Assembly: GCA_018827585.1 (NCBI GenBank)
Contig: JAHJXP010000073.1
Span: 1 to 24,175 of the forward strand
Direction: 5' to 3'
Length of the DNA: 24,175 bases
From: Pseudomonadota bacterium
GTDB taxonomy: Bacteria > Desulfobacterota > Syntrophia > Syntrophales > UBA5619
Shown: one piece after another, positions 1-7,503 of the stretch
How positions within the stretch are numbered: the first letter of the stretch is position 1
How the letters are laid out: every line of letters begins with the position of its first letter
Notes under the pieces: model-generated
The model's database searches: none
The model's input: only the letters and a program-made list of their open reading frames with translations
Told to the model about the DNA's origin: nothing
Translations under genes and position numbers: made by a program

Positions 1-1156
1 GCCTTTTCGATGGTTCTTCAGGAAAGCCCGCCGCATCCCCGCCGAAGTTCGCGCAGCCGCAGGGGGCGATCCGCGCGCCGTTATCCCGGTCGAGGACAAA
101 ACAGGGATTTCCCATCCGGGCGGCGGCGCAGGCCTCCTCCAGGAACCCCTCGTGACCGGGTGTCCGGAAGAATTCATCCGTGATGTGAACGACCGGCCGG
201 GGAAAAATAAAAGGCTTTCCCGCGGCGTCCCCCTGCCGATATATGGCCATGAGCGCCCGGGCGAGCTGTTGCGACTCCCCCGCGTACGCACGGAAGGTGC
301 GGCCGGTGGGGTTTCCGCCGGGGCCGATGGCGGGCAGGTCCGCGAGCGAGGGGGGAACTTCCCAGTGGAGGTGGATGTCGGTGAACATCGCCTGCCCCCC
401 GCGCGCGGAGGTAAGCTGGGAGAACTCGTAGATCAGCATCTGGGCGAACTGTTCGATCTCCCGCTCCCCCATCCCCGTCAGATAGGGGGCGAAGGAGAGG
501 TTCACCGCGTCCCAGCCGATCACCCCGGCGAAGTGCCCCTGGAGGGCGGCTCCGAAACGGACCATGTGGGCGAGGAGGACCTCCGAATGCCGGGCGGGGC
601 CTGCGACCGTCACGGAATGGGGAAGCCTGAGGCCGAACCGCTTGAGATACTCCAGGGACTGGCAGGAGCTGTACGGCCGGTCGATGTGGCCCAGGCCGTG
701 CAGGTGGATATCCCCGGAGACATGGGCGTCGCCGACTTCCCGGGAGAAGACGTCGTGGAGGGCATATTCCCGCTTGATCCCCTCCACGAGGGCCAGGCTC
801 GTCCCTTCCGGGGCGTGGGGGACGTTGGCGTTTTCCTTGTTCTGGTGGAGGATGAGCTGCCGGACGTCGTAGAGGGGGAAGCCGAGGCGGGCGTGCAGCC
901 GACGCGCCTGTTCAAGCCCCCTCTCGATCAGCTTGGCATCCACGAGCTCTCGGATGAGCGCCGTCGTCAGCAGGCTGATCCCGGAGGAGACGATCTGCTT
1001 CTCCACCTCCCGGCTGATCGCCTCGGCGGTCGCCTCGTCGATCCCGGCCTCGCGGATGAGCGCCTCGACGATGCGCCGGCGGTTCCACCGGGCGACCTCC
1101 TCCGCGGAGGTCCGGACAAAAAGCGTGATATCAGTGGTTTCCGGATCGGTGATCAT
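1..1156 (-). CDS. nrdD: Anaerobic (class III) ribonucleoside-triphosphate reductase, 3' end cut by the window edge
   Basis: Reading the minus strand from ATG at 1156 gives 385 residues without a stop. The family reduces ribonucleoside triphosphates to deoxy forms with a glycyl radical made by the activase NrdG. The visible part matches the NrdD core: HQNKENANVPH, DIHLHGLGHIDRPYSSCQS with the Cys expected in the active site, AGPARHSEVLLAHM, GWDAVNLSFAPYLTGM, SARGGQAMFTDIHLHW, and APCGCANFGGD near the edge. The C-terminal glycyl-radical loop and zinc cysteines would lie beyond position 1. There is no N-terminal ATP-cone, since the core motifs begin early. The start lies 2 nt after the stop of the upstream HD-domain gene, so the two are probably co-transcribed and coupled. 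The ribosome binding site is weak (GAGGGG about 20 nt upstream). Family assignment is firm; which NrdD subclass is inference. Confidence 0.9.
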   Translation of the reverse strand, partial: MITDPETTDITLFVRTSAEEVARWNRRRIVEALIREAGIDEATAEAISREVEKQIVSSGISLLTTALIRELVDAKLIERGLEQARRLHARLGFPLYDVRQLILHQNKENANVPHAPEGTSLALVEGIKREYALHDVFSREVGDAHVSGDIHLHGLGHIDRPYSSCQSLEYLKRFGLRLPHSVTVAGPARHSEVLLAHMVRFGAALQGHFAGVIGWDAVNLSFAPYLTGMGEREIEQFAQMLIYEFSQLTSARGGQAMFTDIHLHWEVPPSLADLPAIGPGGNPTGRTFRAYAGESQQLARALMAIYRQGDAAGKPFIFPRPVVHITDEFFRTPGHEGFLEEACAAARMGNPCFVLDRDNGARIAPCGCANFGGDAAGFPEEPSKR

Positions 1157-1158
1157 GA

Positions 1159-2577
1159 TTATATATTCGTCTTTGACGCCCCCTCTACGGCGTCGAGGGC
1201 CTTCTCCGCCGCCCGGGCAAGGATCTCGTCGTGATCATGGTTCAGGGAAAAGAGCCGGAAATGGACGACACGGGCCGGGATGAAACGGTAGATGTCCCGG
1301 AGGGGCTCGGGGGAGGTGGTCCCCGTCGCGGGGTTGTAGATGTTGATCCGCTTTTCCGTCTCCGCCATCGGGTTGATCGGCCGCGGGTCCTGGGTCGCCA
1401 GGTCGACGCGGAGGGGCTTGTTTTTCAGATTGCCGGGGAGGCGGGAGCGGATCTGCTCTTCATAGTCCCCGGCCCCGGAGAACCGGGTCCCCTTCTGGAT
1501 CTGGTCGATGGAGAGCTCCGCCAGGAAGGACATCTTCCACTTCACCTCCCGGCGGTGGAGCTTTTCCCATTCCCGCCCGAGTCTCTGTTTCTGCGGATCC
1601 GAACTGTGGAGCCACCCCCGGACCTCGGAGAAAAGACGCCACTCGTCGCAGCCGAGATATGCCTCGAGATCCTCTCCCGGATTCACCGGCAGGATCAGCC
1701 CCATAGTCTCCCGGAAGATCTCCTGGAGGTGGAGGTCGAGCGCCCGCGTCGTCCGGTGGAAATAAACGTTGCTGTAGAGGTTCAAGCGGGCGTTGAGAAA
1801 ACGGCTCAGCGCCGAGACGCCGGCCTGGTGCAGCGTAAGCCCGGCCTTCGTGAAGAAGGTGTAAAAACGCAGCCGGGTGATGTCCACGATGTCGAGGGAA
1901 AACCCCGTCATGAAGGCGTCGCGCTGGACGTAATCGAGGTTGTCCACGGTATAGGTGCCCGAGAAGAGCTGGCGCAGGAGCTGGAGCCAGCGGGGCATGG
2001 CGCTGTCGCGCTCATCGGGCATCCTGATCAGGAAGGCGACCGCCGCCGCATCGAGCGACTCGCCGTCGGCAAAGGGCCCCGAGGGGCTCCGCCGGATCCG
2101 GCTGATCACCCGCCCTAACTTCCGGCAGATGATGAGTCTCCCCAGGTCCTCGTGGGTGAGGCCGTACCCGTCCAGGAAATGGTCGTCGAAAAAGTGGCCG
2201 TAGGGTCCGTGGCCCACGTCGTGGAGAAGACCGGCGACGCGGAGCAGCTCCTCCACGCAGTTCAGGGAGGGGACATCGGGGCAGACCTCCTTCAGCGACG
2301 GATAGAGATGCCTGCCGAACTCGCCCGCCATGTGCATCGTCCCCAGGGAATGCTGGAATCGCGTGTGTTCGGCCGCCGGATAGACCCAGCGCGCGCTCTG
2401 GAGCTGATAGATCCGGCGGAGACGCTGGACCCAGGGGGAATCGATCAGGTCCTTTTCCGTCTTCTCGCCCCCCCCGTCCGCTGTGGGCACGGTGAAGGAC
2501 GCGTAGCGGTAGATGGGATCGGCGATCAGCGCCATCCCCAGATAGGTCCCCGCATATTCGGTCGTCTGCGTCTTCAT
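1159..2577 (-). CDS. HD-domain phosphohydrolase, SAMHD1/COG1078-like (probable dNTPase)
   Basis: A 472-residue cytosolic protein. The HD metal ligands are all present and align with SAMHD1: H76 in HTRFQHSLG, H119-D120 in LLHDVGHGPYGHFFD, and D212 in VDNLDYVQRD. QRLRRIYQLQ before the first His is also typical of this family. SAMHD1 and bacterial Dgt relatives hydrolyse dNTPs to deoxynucleoside and triphosphate; the substrate here is inferred. The start ATG at 2577 has GAGGTG about 7 nt upstream. The gene is the first of a minus-strand pair and nrdD begins 2 nt after its stop, so a dNTP-degrading and a dNTP-making enzyme appear to share one message. It could act on another nucleotide, as COG1078 members are poorly characterised. 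Confidence 0.88.
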   Translation of the reverse strand: MKTQTTEYAGTYLGMALIADPIYRYASFTVPTADGGGEKTEKDLIDSPWVQRLRRIYQLQSARWVYPAAEHTRFQHSLGTMHMAGEFGRHLYPSLKEVCPDVPSLNCVEELLRVAGLLHDVGHGPYGHFFDDHFLDGYGLTHEDLGRLIICRKLGRVISRIRRSPSGPFADGESLDAAAVAFLIRMPDERDSAMPRWLQLLRQLFSGTYTVDNLDYVQRDAFMTGFSLDIVDITRLRFYTFFTKAGLTLHQAGVSALSRFLNARLNLYSNVYFHRTTRALDLHLQEIFRETMGLILPVNPGEDLEAYLGCDEWRLFSEVRGWLHSSDPQKQRLGREWEKLHRREVKWKMSFLAELSIDQIQKGTRFSGAGDYEEQIRSRLPGNLKNKPLRVDLATQDPRPINPMAETEKRINIYNPATGTTSPEPLRDIYRFIPARVVHFRLFSLNHDHDEILARAAEKALDAVEGASKTNI

Positions 2578-2744
2578 GGGGCACCTCTACAATATTCCCG
2601 TTAAAATAGCAAACAGGGGAAACAAGGCGGCCGCCCCCATTTTTCGGGTATTTGTTACGAATTCATCAAGACTGACTGCCATTTTTTCTTACCAACCGTA
2701 CAAGAAGTCTCTCACTTTTATAAATCAGTTATGACAAAATCTCC

Positions 2745-2773
2745 TTGACAGACAAGACCTCCATTCGTATCCT
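2745..2773 (+). promoter_or_regulatory. Sigma-70-type promoter for the disulfide reductase gene
   Basis: TTGACA at 2745-2750, a 17-nt spacer, and TATCCT at 2768-2773 (4 of 6 consensus positions). Transcription would start near 2780, leaving about 50 nt of leader before ATG 2831. The same two hexamers with the same spacing occur on the minus strand at 7346-7374. Confidence 0.6.
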
Positions 2774-2830
2774 CACCGCACATAAGGCAAGTCTTTATCA
2801 CTCATCCTGGATTTGCCAAAGGAGTAGCCG

Positions 2831-4513
2831 ATGAACAAGAAAGACGCCATCCGAATCGTAGCAGTGGGGGCAAATGCGGCCGGTCTCAGAGCCGCCGCCC
2901 GGGCAAAGAGGCTTTTACCGAATGCCGCTGTCACTGTCATCGACCGAGGTAAATTCATTTCTTATGGGGCCTGCGGAATGCCCTATCTGGTTTCCGGAGA
3001 CATCGAGACTGCCGACAAACTCCGCGAGACGGCGTATGGAGTGATCCGGGACCCTGATTTCTTCCGGAAGGCCAAGGGATTTGAGGTCGTCGTCCAAACC
3101 GAGGTGGAACGGATCGATCGGGAAGCTTGCAAAGTCGTCTGTAAATCCCTTCTCACCGGGGAGACCAAAGAGTATCCCTACGACAAGTTGATCCTGGCCA
3201 CCGGAGCCACACCGATCGTGCCTCCCGGAATCCCCAGGAACAGCGCTCGTGTATCCACTTTCAAGATTCTCGAAGATGCGATTGTCTTACGGAAGGCTCT
3301 CCAATCCGGACAGATAGAAAAGGTCGGGCTTGTAGGCGCAGGGCCCATCGGCTGTGAGCTGGCCGAGGCGTGCACGGCCATGTGGGGCGCCAAGGCGATC
3401 CTCTTTGACGCTGCTCCCACCATCTTGCCCGCCCTGCTCGATCCGGAGATGGCCCAACCCGTGGAAACATACATGGAGGGCGAGGGAGTGGAAATCCACA
3501 CGAATTGTCCGGTGCAGGGCGTTGTTGAGTCAAAGGAAGGGGTCACCATTAAAACACCAAAAGGCGACTTCGAAGTGGATCATGTCATCATCGCCATAGG
3601 GGTGAAGCCCGATAACACACTTGCCGCCGATTGCGGACTGAAGATCGGCAAGATGGGCGGGATTGTCGTGGACGAGAGGATGACTACAAGCGATCCGAAC
3701 ATCTTCGCCGGCGGCGATTGCGCGGAGCTGAAGCATCTCGTCTCGGGGAGGCCCATCATTCTTCCCCTCGGTTCGCTGGCCAATCGGGAGGGGCGGGTGA
3801 TCGGTTCGAACCTTGGCGGTGGTGACGAGCGATTCATGCCGGTAGTGGGAAGTGGAGCGGTGAAGGTCTTCGATATGAACGTATCGTCCACCGGGCTCAC
3901 GACGAAAGCGGCGGAGGAAGCCGGATTCGATGTGGGCGTGGCGTGGGGGAGCTTCACGGATAGAGCCGATTACTATCCCGGATTTGAGAATCTCCACTTG
4001 AAACTTCTATACGACAGGAAAACGACCAAACTCTTGGGGCTTCAGGGTTACAGCAAGGGGGAAGTGGTCAAGAGGGTGGATGTGTTTGCGTCACTCCTCA
4101 AGCATGGCGGAAAGCTTGAGGACCTGCTCGATGCGGAGTTCGCCTACGCACCGCCGTTTGCTCCGGCGATCGATCCTCTGTATTCGATCGCCTGCACGGC
4201 CCGAAATGAGCTCTTGGAAGGGATTCAATCCCTCCCGCCGGATGCCGATCTCGGTGATCGATTTATCGTCGATGTCCGCCGGACCAAGGAGGCATCCGAT
4301 CGACCCCTGCCGGAAAAGGGCACGAAGAATGTGCCCTTTGAAGAGTTCCGGGTGATTTGTGATCAGGTACCGAAAGATAAGGATGTGGTTTGCATTTGCT
4401 CCAAGGGGATGCGTTCCTCAGAAGCGGCGCGCGTCCTCAAGGAAAGGGGCTACGCCGACGTCAAATACGTCGGTGGCGGCTCATTGATGAAACTGGCTCA
4501 AAAGGCACGGTAA
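2831..4513 (+). CDS. CoA-disulfide reductase-type flavoprotein with C-terminal rhodanese domain
   Basis: A 560-residue fusion. Residues 1-450 are a pyridine-nucleotide-disulfide oxidoreductase: FAD-binding VGANAAGLRAA at 12-22, a single redox Cys48 in SYGACGMPY (the CoADR/NADH-oxidase type rather than a CxxxxC pair), NAD(P)H-binding VGAGPIGCELAEA, and FAD-contacting NIFAGGDCAEL. The C-terminal ~100 residues are a rhodanese domain with active-site loop CSKGMRS, Cys523. Such fusions reduce CoA disulfides, CoA-persulfides or polysulfide using NAD(P)H, the rhodanese handling the sulfane sulfur; the exact substrate cannot be read from sequence. AGGAG precedes ATG 2831 with good spacing. A clear promoter lies upstream and a small unknown gene follows 35 nt downstream. 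A role in sulfur or thiol redox balance is likely. Confidence 0.88.
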   Translation: MNKKDAIRIVAVGANAAGLRAAARAKRLLPNAAVTVIDRGKFISYGACGMPYLVSGDIETADKLRETAYGVIRDPDFFRKAKGFEVVVQTEVERIDREACKVVCKSLLTGETKEYPYDKLILATGATPIVPPGIPRNSARVSTFKILEDAIVLRKALQSGQIEKVGLVGAGPIGCELAEACTAMWGAKAILFDAAPTILPALLDPEMAQPVETYMEGEGVEIHTNCPVQGVVESKEGVTIKTPKGDFEVDHVIIAIGVKPDNTLAADCGLKIGKMGGIVVDERMTTSDPNIFAGGDCAELKHLVSGRPIILPLGSLANREGRVIGSNLGGGDERFMPVVGSGAVKVFDMNVSSTGLTTKAAEEAGFDVGVAWGSFTDRADYYPGFENLHLKLLYDRKTTKLLGLQGYSKGEVVKRVDVFASLLKHGGKLEDLLDAEFAYAPPFAPAIDPLYSIACTARNELLEGIQSLPPDADLGDRFIVDVRRTKEASDRPLPEKGTKNVPFEEFRVICDQVPKDKDVVCICSKGMRSSEAARVLKERGYADVKYVGGGSLMKLAQKAR

Positions 4514-4548
4514 AAAACAGGATTTGATCGATTGACCTGGAGAAAGAA

Positions 4549-4788
4549 ATGGAACTGACCTCGGAAGAAAAAGAGATGCTCCGCAGGATCGCAAATAATC
4601 AATACAGCGGAGGCGCCTATAAGCGCGCCACATGGATCGACATGATCTGCCCCACCAAAGCAGACAAGGCGATGCTGGAGACTCTCTGTCACAAGGGCCT
4701 GGCGGAAACCGGATTGGGAGGAACCGTGGCGGGTGATCCTTACGATGCCTGTTGGTTGACACCGAAAGGGAAAGCAGCGGTTGATTAA
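4549..4788 (+). CDS. Small conserved-looking protein of unknown function (79 aa)
   Basis: The frame begins at ATG 4549, preceded by GGAGAAAGAA, and encodes 79 soluble residues. It follows the disulfide reductase by 35 nt on the same strand with no terminator between, so it is probably in the same operon. The N-terminal half (SEEKEMLRRIANNQY) is helical in character, and the end (GDPYDACWLTPKGKAAVD) resembles the wing and final strand of small winged-helix domains, where L-T-x-x-G-K-A is common. A DNA-binding or regulatory role is a guess from that pattern only. Two Cys are present (C46 in ICPTK is not part of a metal motif). The family is not recognised. Confidence 0.65.
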   Translation: MELTSEEKEMLRRIANNQYSGGAYKRATWIDMICPTKADKAMLETLCHKGLAETGLGGTVAGDPYDACWLTPKGKAAVD

Positions 4789-4979
4789 CCCTGCACTGCC
4801 GAGAAGCGCCCAGGACCCCCATCATTCGTATCGCACCAGGTGAACCATTGACGGCCCGGGCAAGATCCGCTTCCCCTCCATTTTTTTAACGGTGGATCAA
4901 GGACGTACTGGAAAAAGACGAAGGGGGGCGGCTCCGAGGCCGCACACCTTCGCCTTTCGGACGATAGAGCGCTTCTCTT

Positions 4980-5840
4980 TTGATTGCCGGGACCATACCG
5001 ATGGTCCGGGCTTCTTTCGCCGTCGGCGCGACGCATTCAGCCGATGGCGATTCCGCCCCGTTCGCCGGAGCTGATCCGGACGCAGTCGGCCAGGTCCAGG
5101 AGGGCAAATGGGGCTGCGTCATGTGGCTCGCCGCCTCCGCCGTCAAGGGGCGGCCTGCCACTTGCGACGCGGCGACGTTCGGCTGCATCGGGGGCGGGGT
5201 CGGGATGGGCTTCGGGGATTGTTATAAAAGCTTCCCGGGCAGCGAGGAAGGTTTCTGCCACTTCCTCTCCTCCGGCATCGAAGGGTAGGCGGAAGGTCCC
5301 GCCGTGGCGGAGATGGTCAAACCCTTCCTGAGAGGCGAGACCTACGACAACTTTATCCACGGCGAGCGCTACGTCAAGACACCGGCGGATGTGATGAGGT
5401 TCATCAGGGCCCTCCCCATGACGCAGATCCCGAAACGCTATGTCGTCTTCAGACCGCTGGCCAACGTGGGTCCCGAAAACGAGCCGCCGCAGACCGTGAT
5501 CTTTTTCGCCGATCCCGACGAGATATCCGCGCTCGTGGTGCTGACCAACTACGGCCGGGGGGACAACGAAAATGTGATCATCCCCTTCGCCGCCGGCTGC
5601 CAGACGATCGGCATCTATCCCTACCGGGAGGCGAAGGCCGACCGGCCGCGGGCCGTCGTCGGTCTGACCGACCTCTCCGCCCGGCTGTATCTCCGCAAAC
5701 AGTTGGGCGACAATCTTCTGACCTTCGCCATGCCGTTTTCCCTGTTCAAGGAGATGGAAGCCAACGTGGAAGGATCGTTCCTCCAGCGCCACACCTGGAG
5801 GGAACTCCTCGCGGCGAAAAAGAAAGAACGCGCCTCCTGA
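4980..5840 (+). pseudogene. DUF169-family gene interrupted by an in-frame TAG
   Basis: Both halves of a DUF169 (COG2043) protein are in one frame. The first part carries EGKWGCVMWLAASAVKG, TFGCIGGGVGMGFGDCYK and FCHFLSSGIEG. TAG at 5286-5288 then stops translation. The same frame continues with AEGPAVAEMVKPFLRGE, GERYVKTPADVMRFI, IPKRYVVFRPL and a normal C-terminus at 5840. The only frame opening upstream is a TTG at 4980 inside a hairpin, with TAG at 4965-4967 just before, and the usual hydrophobic N-terminal strand of the family is not recognisable, so the 5' end is also degraded. A restart at GTG 5304 could give 178 residues but would lack the conserved cysteine region. The most economical reading is a decaying gene; stop-codon readthrough or a sequencing error are alternatives. 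The function of DUF169 is not established. Confidence 0.65.
4986..5017 (+). terminator. Terminator-like hairpin over the degraded start of the DUF169 gene
   Basis: Arms 4986-4996 and 5001-5011 pair at 10 of 11 positions with an ACCG loop and are followed by TTCTTT. It could end transcripts from the 2831-4788 operon. The T-rich tail is short, so this is a tentative call. Confidence 0.35.
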
Positions 5841-5918
5841 AAAACGGGCCTTCGCCGGGCGGCATACACCCCTTTGCCGGCGGAAGATAGCCGCGCCTGC
5901 TCGCAGGCGGTCAGTGCT

Positions 5919-6101
5919 GATAAACTCGTAAAAAGTCCCAAAACCTGTCACTCCGGTGAAAACCGGAGTCCAGAACTACTTGACAACACTGGATTCCGTA
6001 GCCTGCCCCGTACTTGATACGGGGTCAAGCACGGAATGACAAAACAGGGCATTATCGGCTTTTTGCGAGAGTGTCAGTCCTGACGGCTGCGTAAAAAGTT
6101 C
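5919..6101. repeat. Intergenic repeat copy R1 (TCGTAAAAAGTC family), degenerate
   Basis: The left arm AACTCGTAAAAAGTC near 5923 and the inverted right arm CTTTTTGCGAGAGTGTCA (about 6058-6075) resemble the outer arms of the copies at 13789, 15457 and 19190. A further half-end, TGACGGCTGCGTAAAAAG, sits at 6080-6097. Between them are two hairpins (CTCCGG/CCGGAG and CCCCGTA/TACGGGG). The copy lies between the convergent DUF169 and dehydrogenase genes and touches the latter's stop codon. Confidence 0.6.
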
Positions 6102-6103
6102 CA

Positions 6104-6871
6104 CTACCGGGCGGTCATTCTCAGCGCCCCGTCGAGGCGGATGCACTCCCCGTTGAGCATCGGATTCTCGATGATATGCCGGACGAGTTGGGCGTATTCC
6201 GTAGGCCTGCCCAGGCGCTTCGGAAAGGGAATCGTCTGCGCCAGCGTCACGCGGACGCTTTCAGGAAGCCCCGCCATCATGGGCGTGTCGAACAGCCCCG
6301 GGGCGATGGTCATGACCCGAACCCCGTAGTCGGCGCATTCCCGCGCGATCGGCAGCGTCATCCCCACGACCCCCGCCTTGGAGGCGCTGTAGGCCGCCTG
6401 GCCGATCTGGCCGTCAAAGGCGGCAACAGAGGCGGTGTTGATGATCACGCCCTTCTCCCCTTCCCCGTTCGGTTCGTTCTTCACCATCTGCTCGACGGCA
6501 AGACGGATGATGTTCAGCGTCCCGACGAGGTTGGTCTGAATGACCTGGTTGAAAAAGGAAAGCGACATCGGTCCCTTTTTCGAGAGGATTTTCCCGGGAT
6601 CGGCCACGCCCGCGCAGTTGATCGCCACGTGGATGGTTCCGAAGGCGGCCACGACCTTCTCCATGCCCAGACGGCCGCTATCGTCACTGGTCACATCGGC
6701 ATGGACGAAAATGACGTTTTTCCCCAGTTCGGCGGCCAATTTCTCGCCCCGCTCCGCCGCGATGTCGAAAATAGCCACTCTGGCCCCCAGGGCGGACAGA
6801 CTTCGGGCGCAGGCCTCGCCCAGACCGGAAGCGCCCCCCGTAATAACCGCAATGGAATCTTGAATCTGCAT
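6104..6871 (-). CDS. Short-chain dehydrogenase, 3-hydroxyacyl-CoA dehydrogenase (HSD17B10-like)
   Basis: A 255-residue classical SDR. The cofactor loop TGGASGLGEA is at 11-20; Asp36 at the end of the second strand favours NAD over NADP. The catalytic set is N114, S148 (NTAS), Y161 and K165 (YSASK). The C-terminal part, PGLFDTPMMAGLP followed by FPKRLGRPTEYAQLV and a short LNGECIRLDGALRM end, is the pattern of type II 3-hydroxyacyl-CoA / 2-methyl-3-hydroxybutyryl-CoA dehydrogenases, which oxidise the hydroxyl in beta-oxidation or isoleucine breakdown. The substrate is inferred from that resemblance. ATG 6871 has GGGAGC upstream. It is the second gene of a minus-strand pair, 50 nt after the ABM-domain gene, and its stop abuts repeat R1. 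Confidence 0.88.
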   Translation of the reverse strand: MQIQDSIAVITGGASGLGEACARSLSALGARVAIFDIAAERGEKLAAELGKNVIFVHADVTSDDSGRLGMEKVVAAFGTIHVAINCAGVADPGKILSKKGPMSLSFFNQVIQTNLVGTLNIIRLAVEQMVKNEPNGEGEKGVIINTASVAAFDGQIGQAAYSASKAGVVGMTLPIARECADYGVRVMTIAPGLFDTPMMAGLPESVRVTLAQTIPFPKRLGRPTEYAQLVRHIIENPMLNGECIRLDGALRMTAR

Positions 6872-6921
6872 GCAACTGCTCCCTTCCTTGTCAGTGGATT
6901 TTCTATCATGCGCCCGGCGGC

Positions 6922-7212
6922 CTATATGTATTCATACATCTCGTACCCGGTCGGTTCGCCCAGGATGATGTCGATCTGTTTCTGGATCTCGATGCGCTCC
7001 GGGTTCGCCTGCCAGATGCTCCAGGCAGCGGCGTTGAGCCAGGTGCTGATCACCAGACACTCTTCTGGATGATCTACACTCCTCAGGGTCTCCCCGGAGA
7101 TATAACCTCTCTGCACGACGGCGAGCTTCCGGAGACGCCGGATCAGTCCGTCGCAGACCGGTTCCCTGAGGTCTTCCGGGATTCTTCTCTTGATCAGAAT
7201 CTTGACGGCCAT
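6922..7212 (-). CDS. ABM-domain (antibiotic biosynthesis monooxygenase-like) small protein
   Basis: A 96-residue protein with the ferredoxin-like alpha/beta pattern of the ABM family (YgiN and relatives): strand MAVKILIKRRIP, a helix with GLIRRLRKLAV, then GYISGETLRSVDHPEECLVISTWLNAAAWSIW, where the strand ending in TW and the following helix are typical. Members include cofactor-free quinol monooxygenases and haem-degrading enzymes, but many have unknown roles, and an oxygenase is unlikely in a strict anaerobe. A very good ribosome binding site, GAGGAGG, precedes ATG 7212. It is the first gene of the pair with the dehydrogenase and lies behind a recognisable promoter. Confidence 0.8.
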   Translation of the reverse strand: MAVKILIKRRIPEDLREPVCDGLIRRLRKLAVVQRGYISGETLRSVDHPEECLVISTWLNAAAWSIWQANPERIEIQKQIDIILGEPTGYEMYEYI

Positions 7213-7345
7213 GGCTTCCTCCTCAAGGTCACAGGGTTAAAGCGCCCGCCTGCTGAAGCAACATCCGCACCGGAGAGAAATTCAGGAAACGGTGAACGGC
7301 GGCAAAAGAATCGAAAATATTGAAAAGAACTTTAAGTGCGCTTTC

Positions 7346-7374
7346 AGGATAATCGCCGTGCTCGCACTTGTCAA
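7346..7374 (-). promoter_or_regulatory. Sigma-70-type promoter for the ABM/dehydrogenase pair
   Basis: On the minus strand TTGACA is at 7374-7369 and TATCCT at 7351-7346, with a 17-nt spacer. The start would be near 7339, giving a leader of about 127 nt before ATG 7212. The rest of 7213-7503 contains no gene; a small hairpin, ACCCGCTTTGCGGGT, lies near 7404-7420. Confidence 0.55.
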
Positions 7375-7503
7375 GCAAAATGGCCCTCATCTCCGTAGAA
7401 AACCCGCTTTGCGGGTCCACCCGTATCCCCGGGGAGGAACGGATAACAGGACCGCGGTGCGGCGGCACACCGGCCGTCGCCCGCAGTCATGGGGCGGACG
7501 CCT

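Noticed and set aside
152..1234. Long plus-strand open frame (360 codons)
   Set aside because: It lies antisense to nrdD, whose motifs are clear; the frame is open only because of high GC and codon bias.
1231..2118. Plus-strand open frame (295 codons)
   Set aside because: It is antisense to the HD phosphohydrolase gene and shows no family features.
5286..5288. TAG as a pyrrolysine codon
   Set aside because: DUF169 is not a known pyrrolysine family and the 5' end is degraded too; simple gene decay explains it better.
5037..5951. Minus-strand open frame (304 codons)
   Set aside because: Antisense to the DUF169 sequence and running into repeat R1; no recognised motif.
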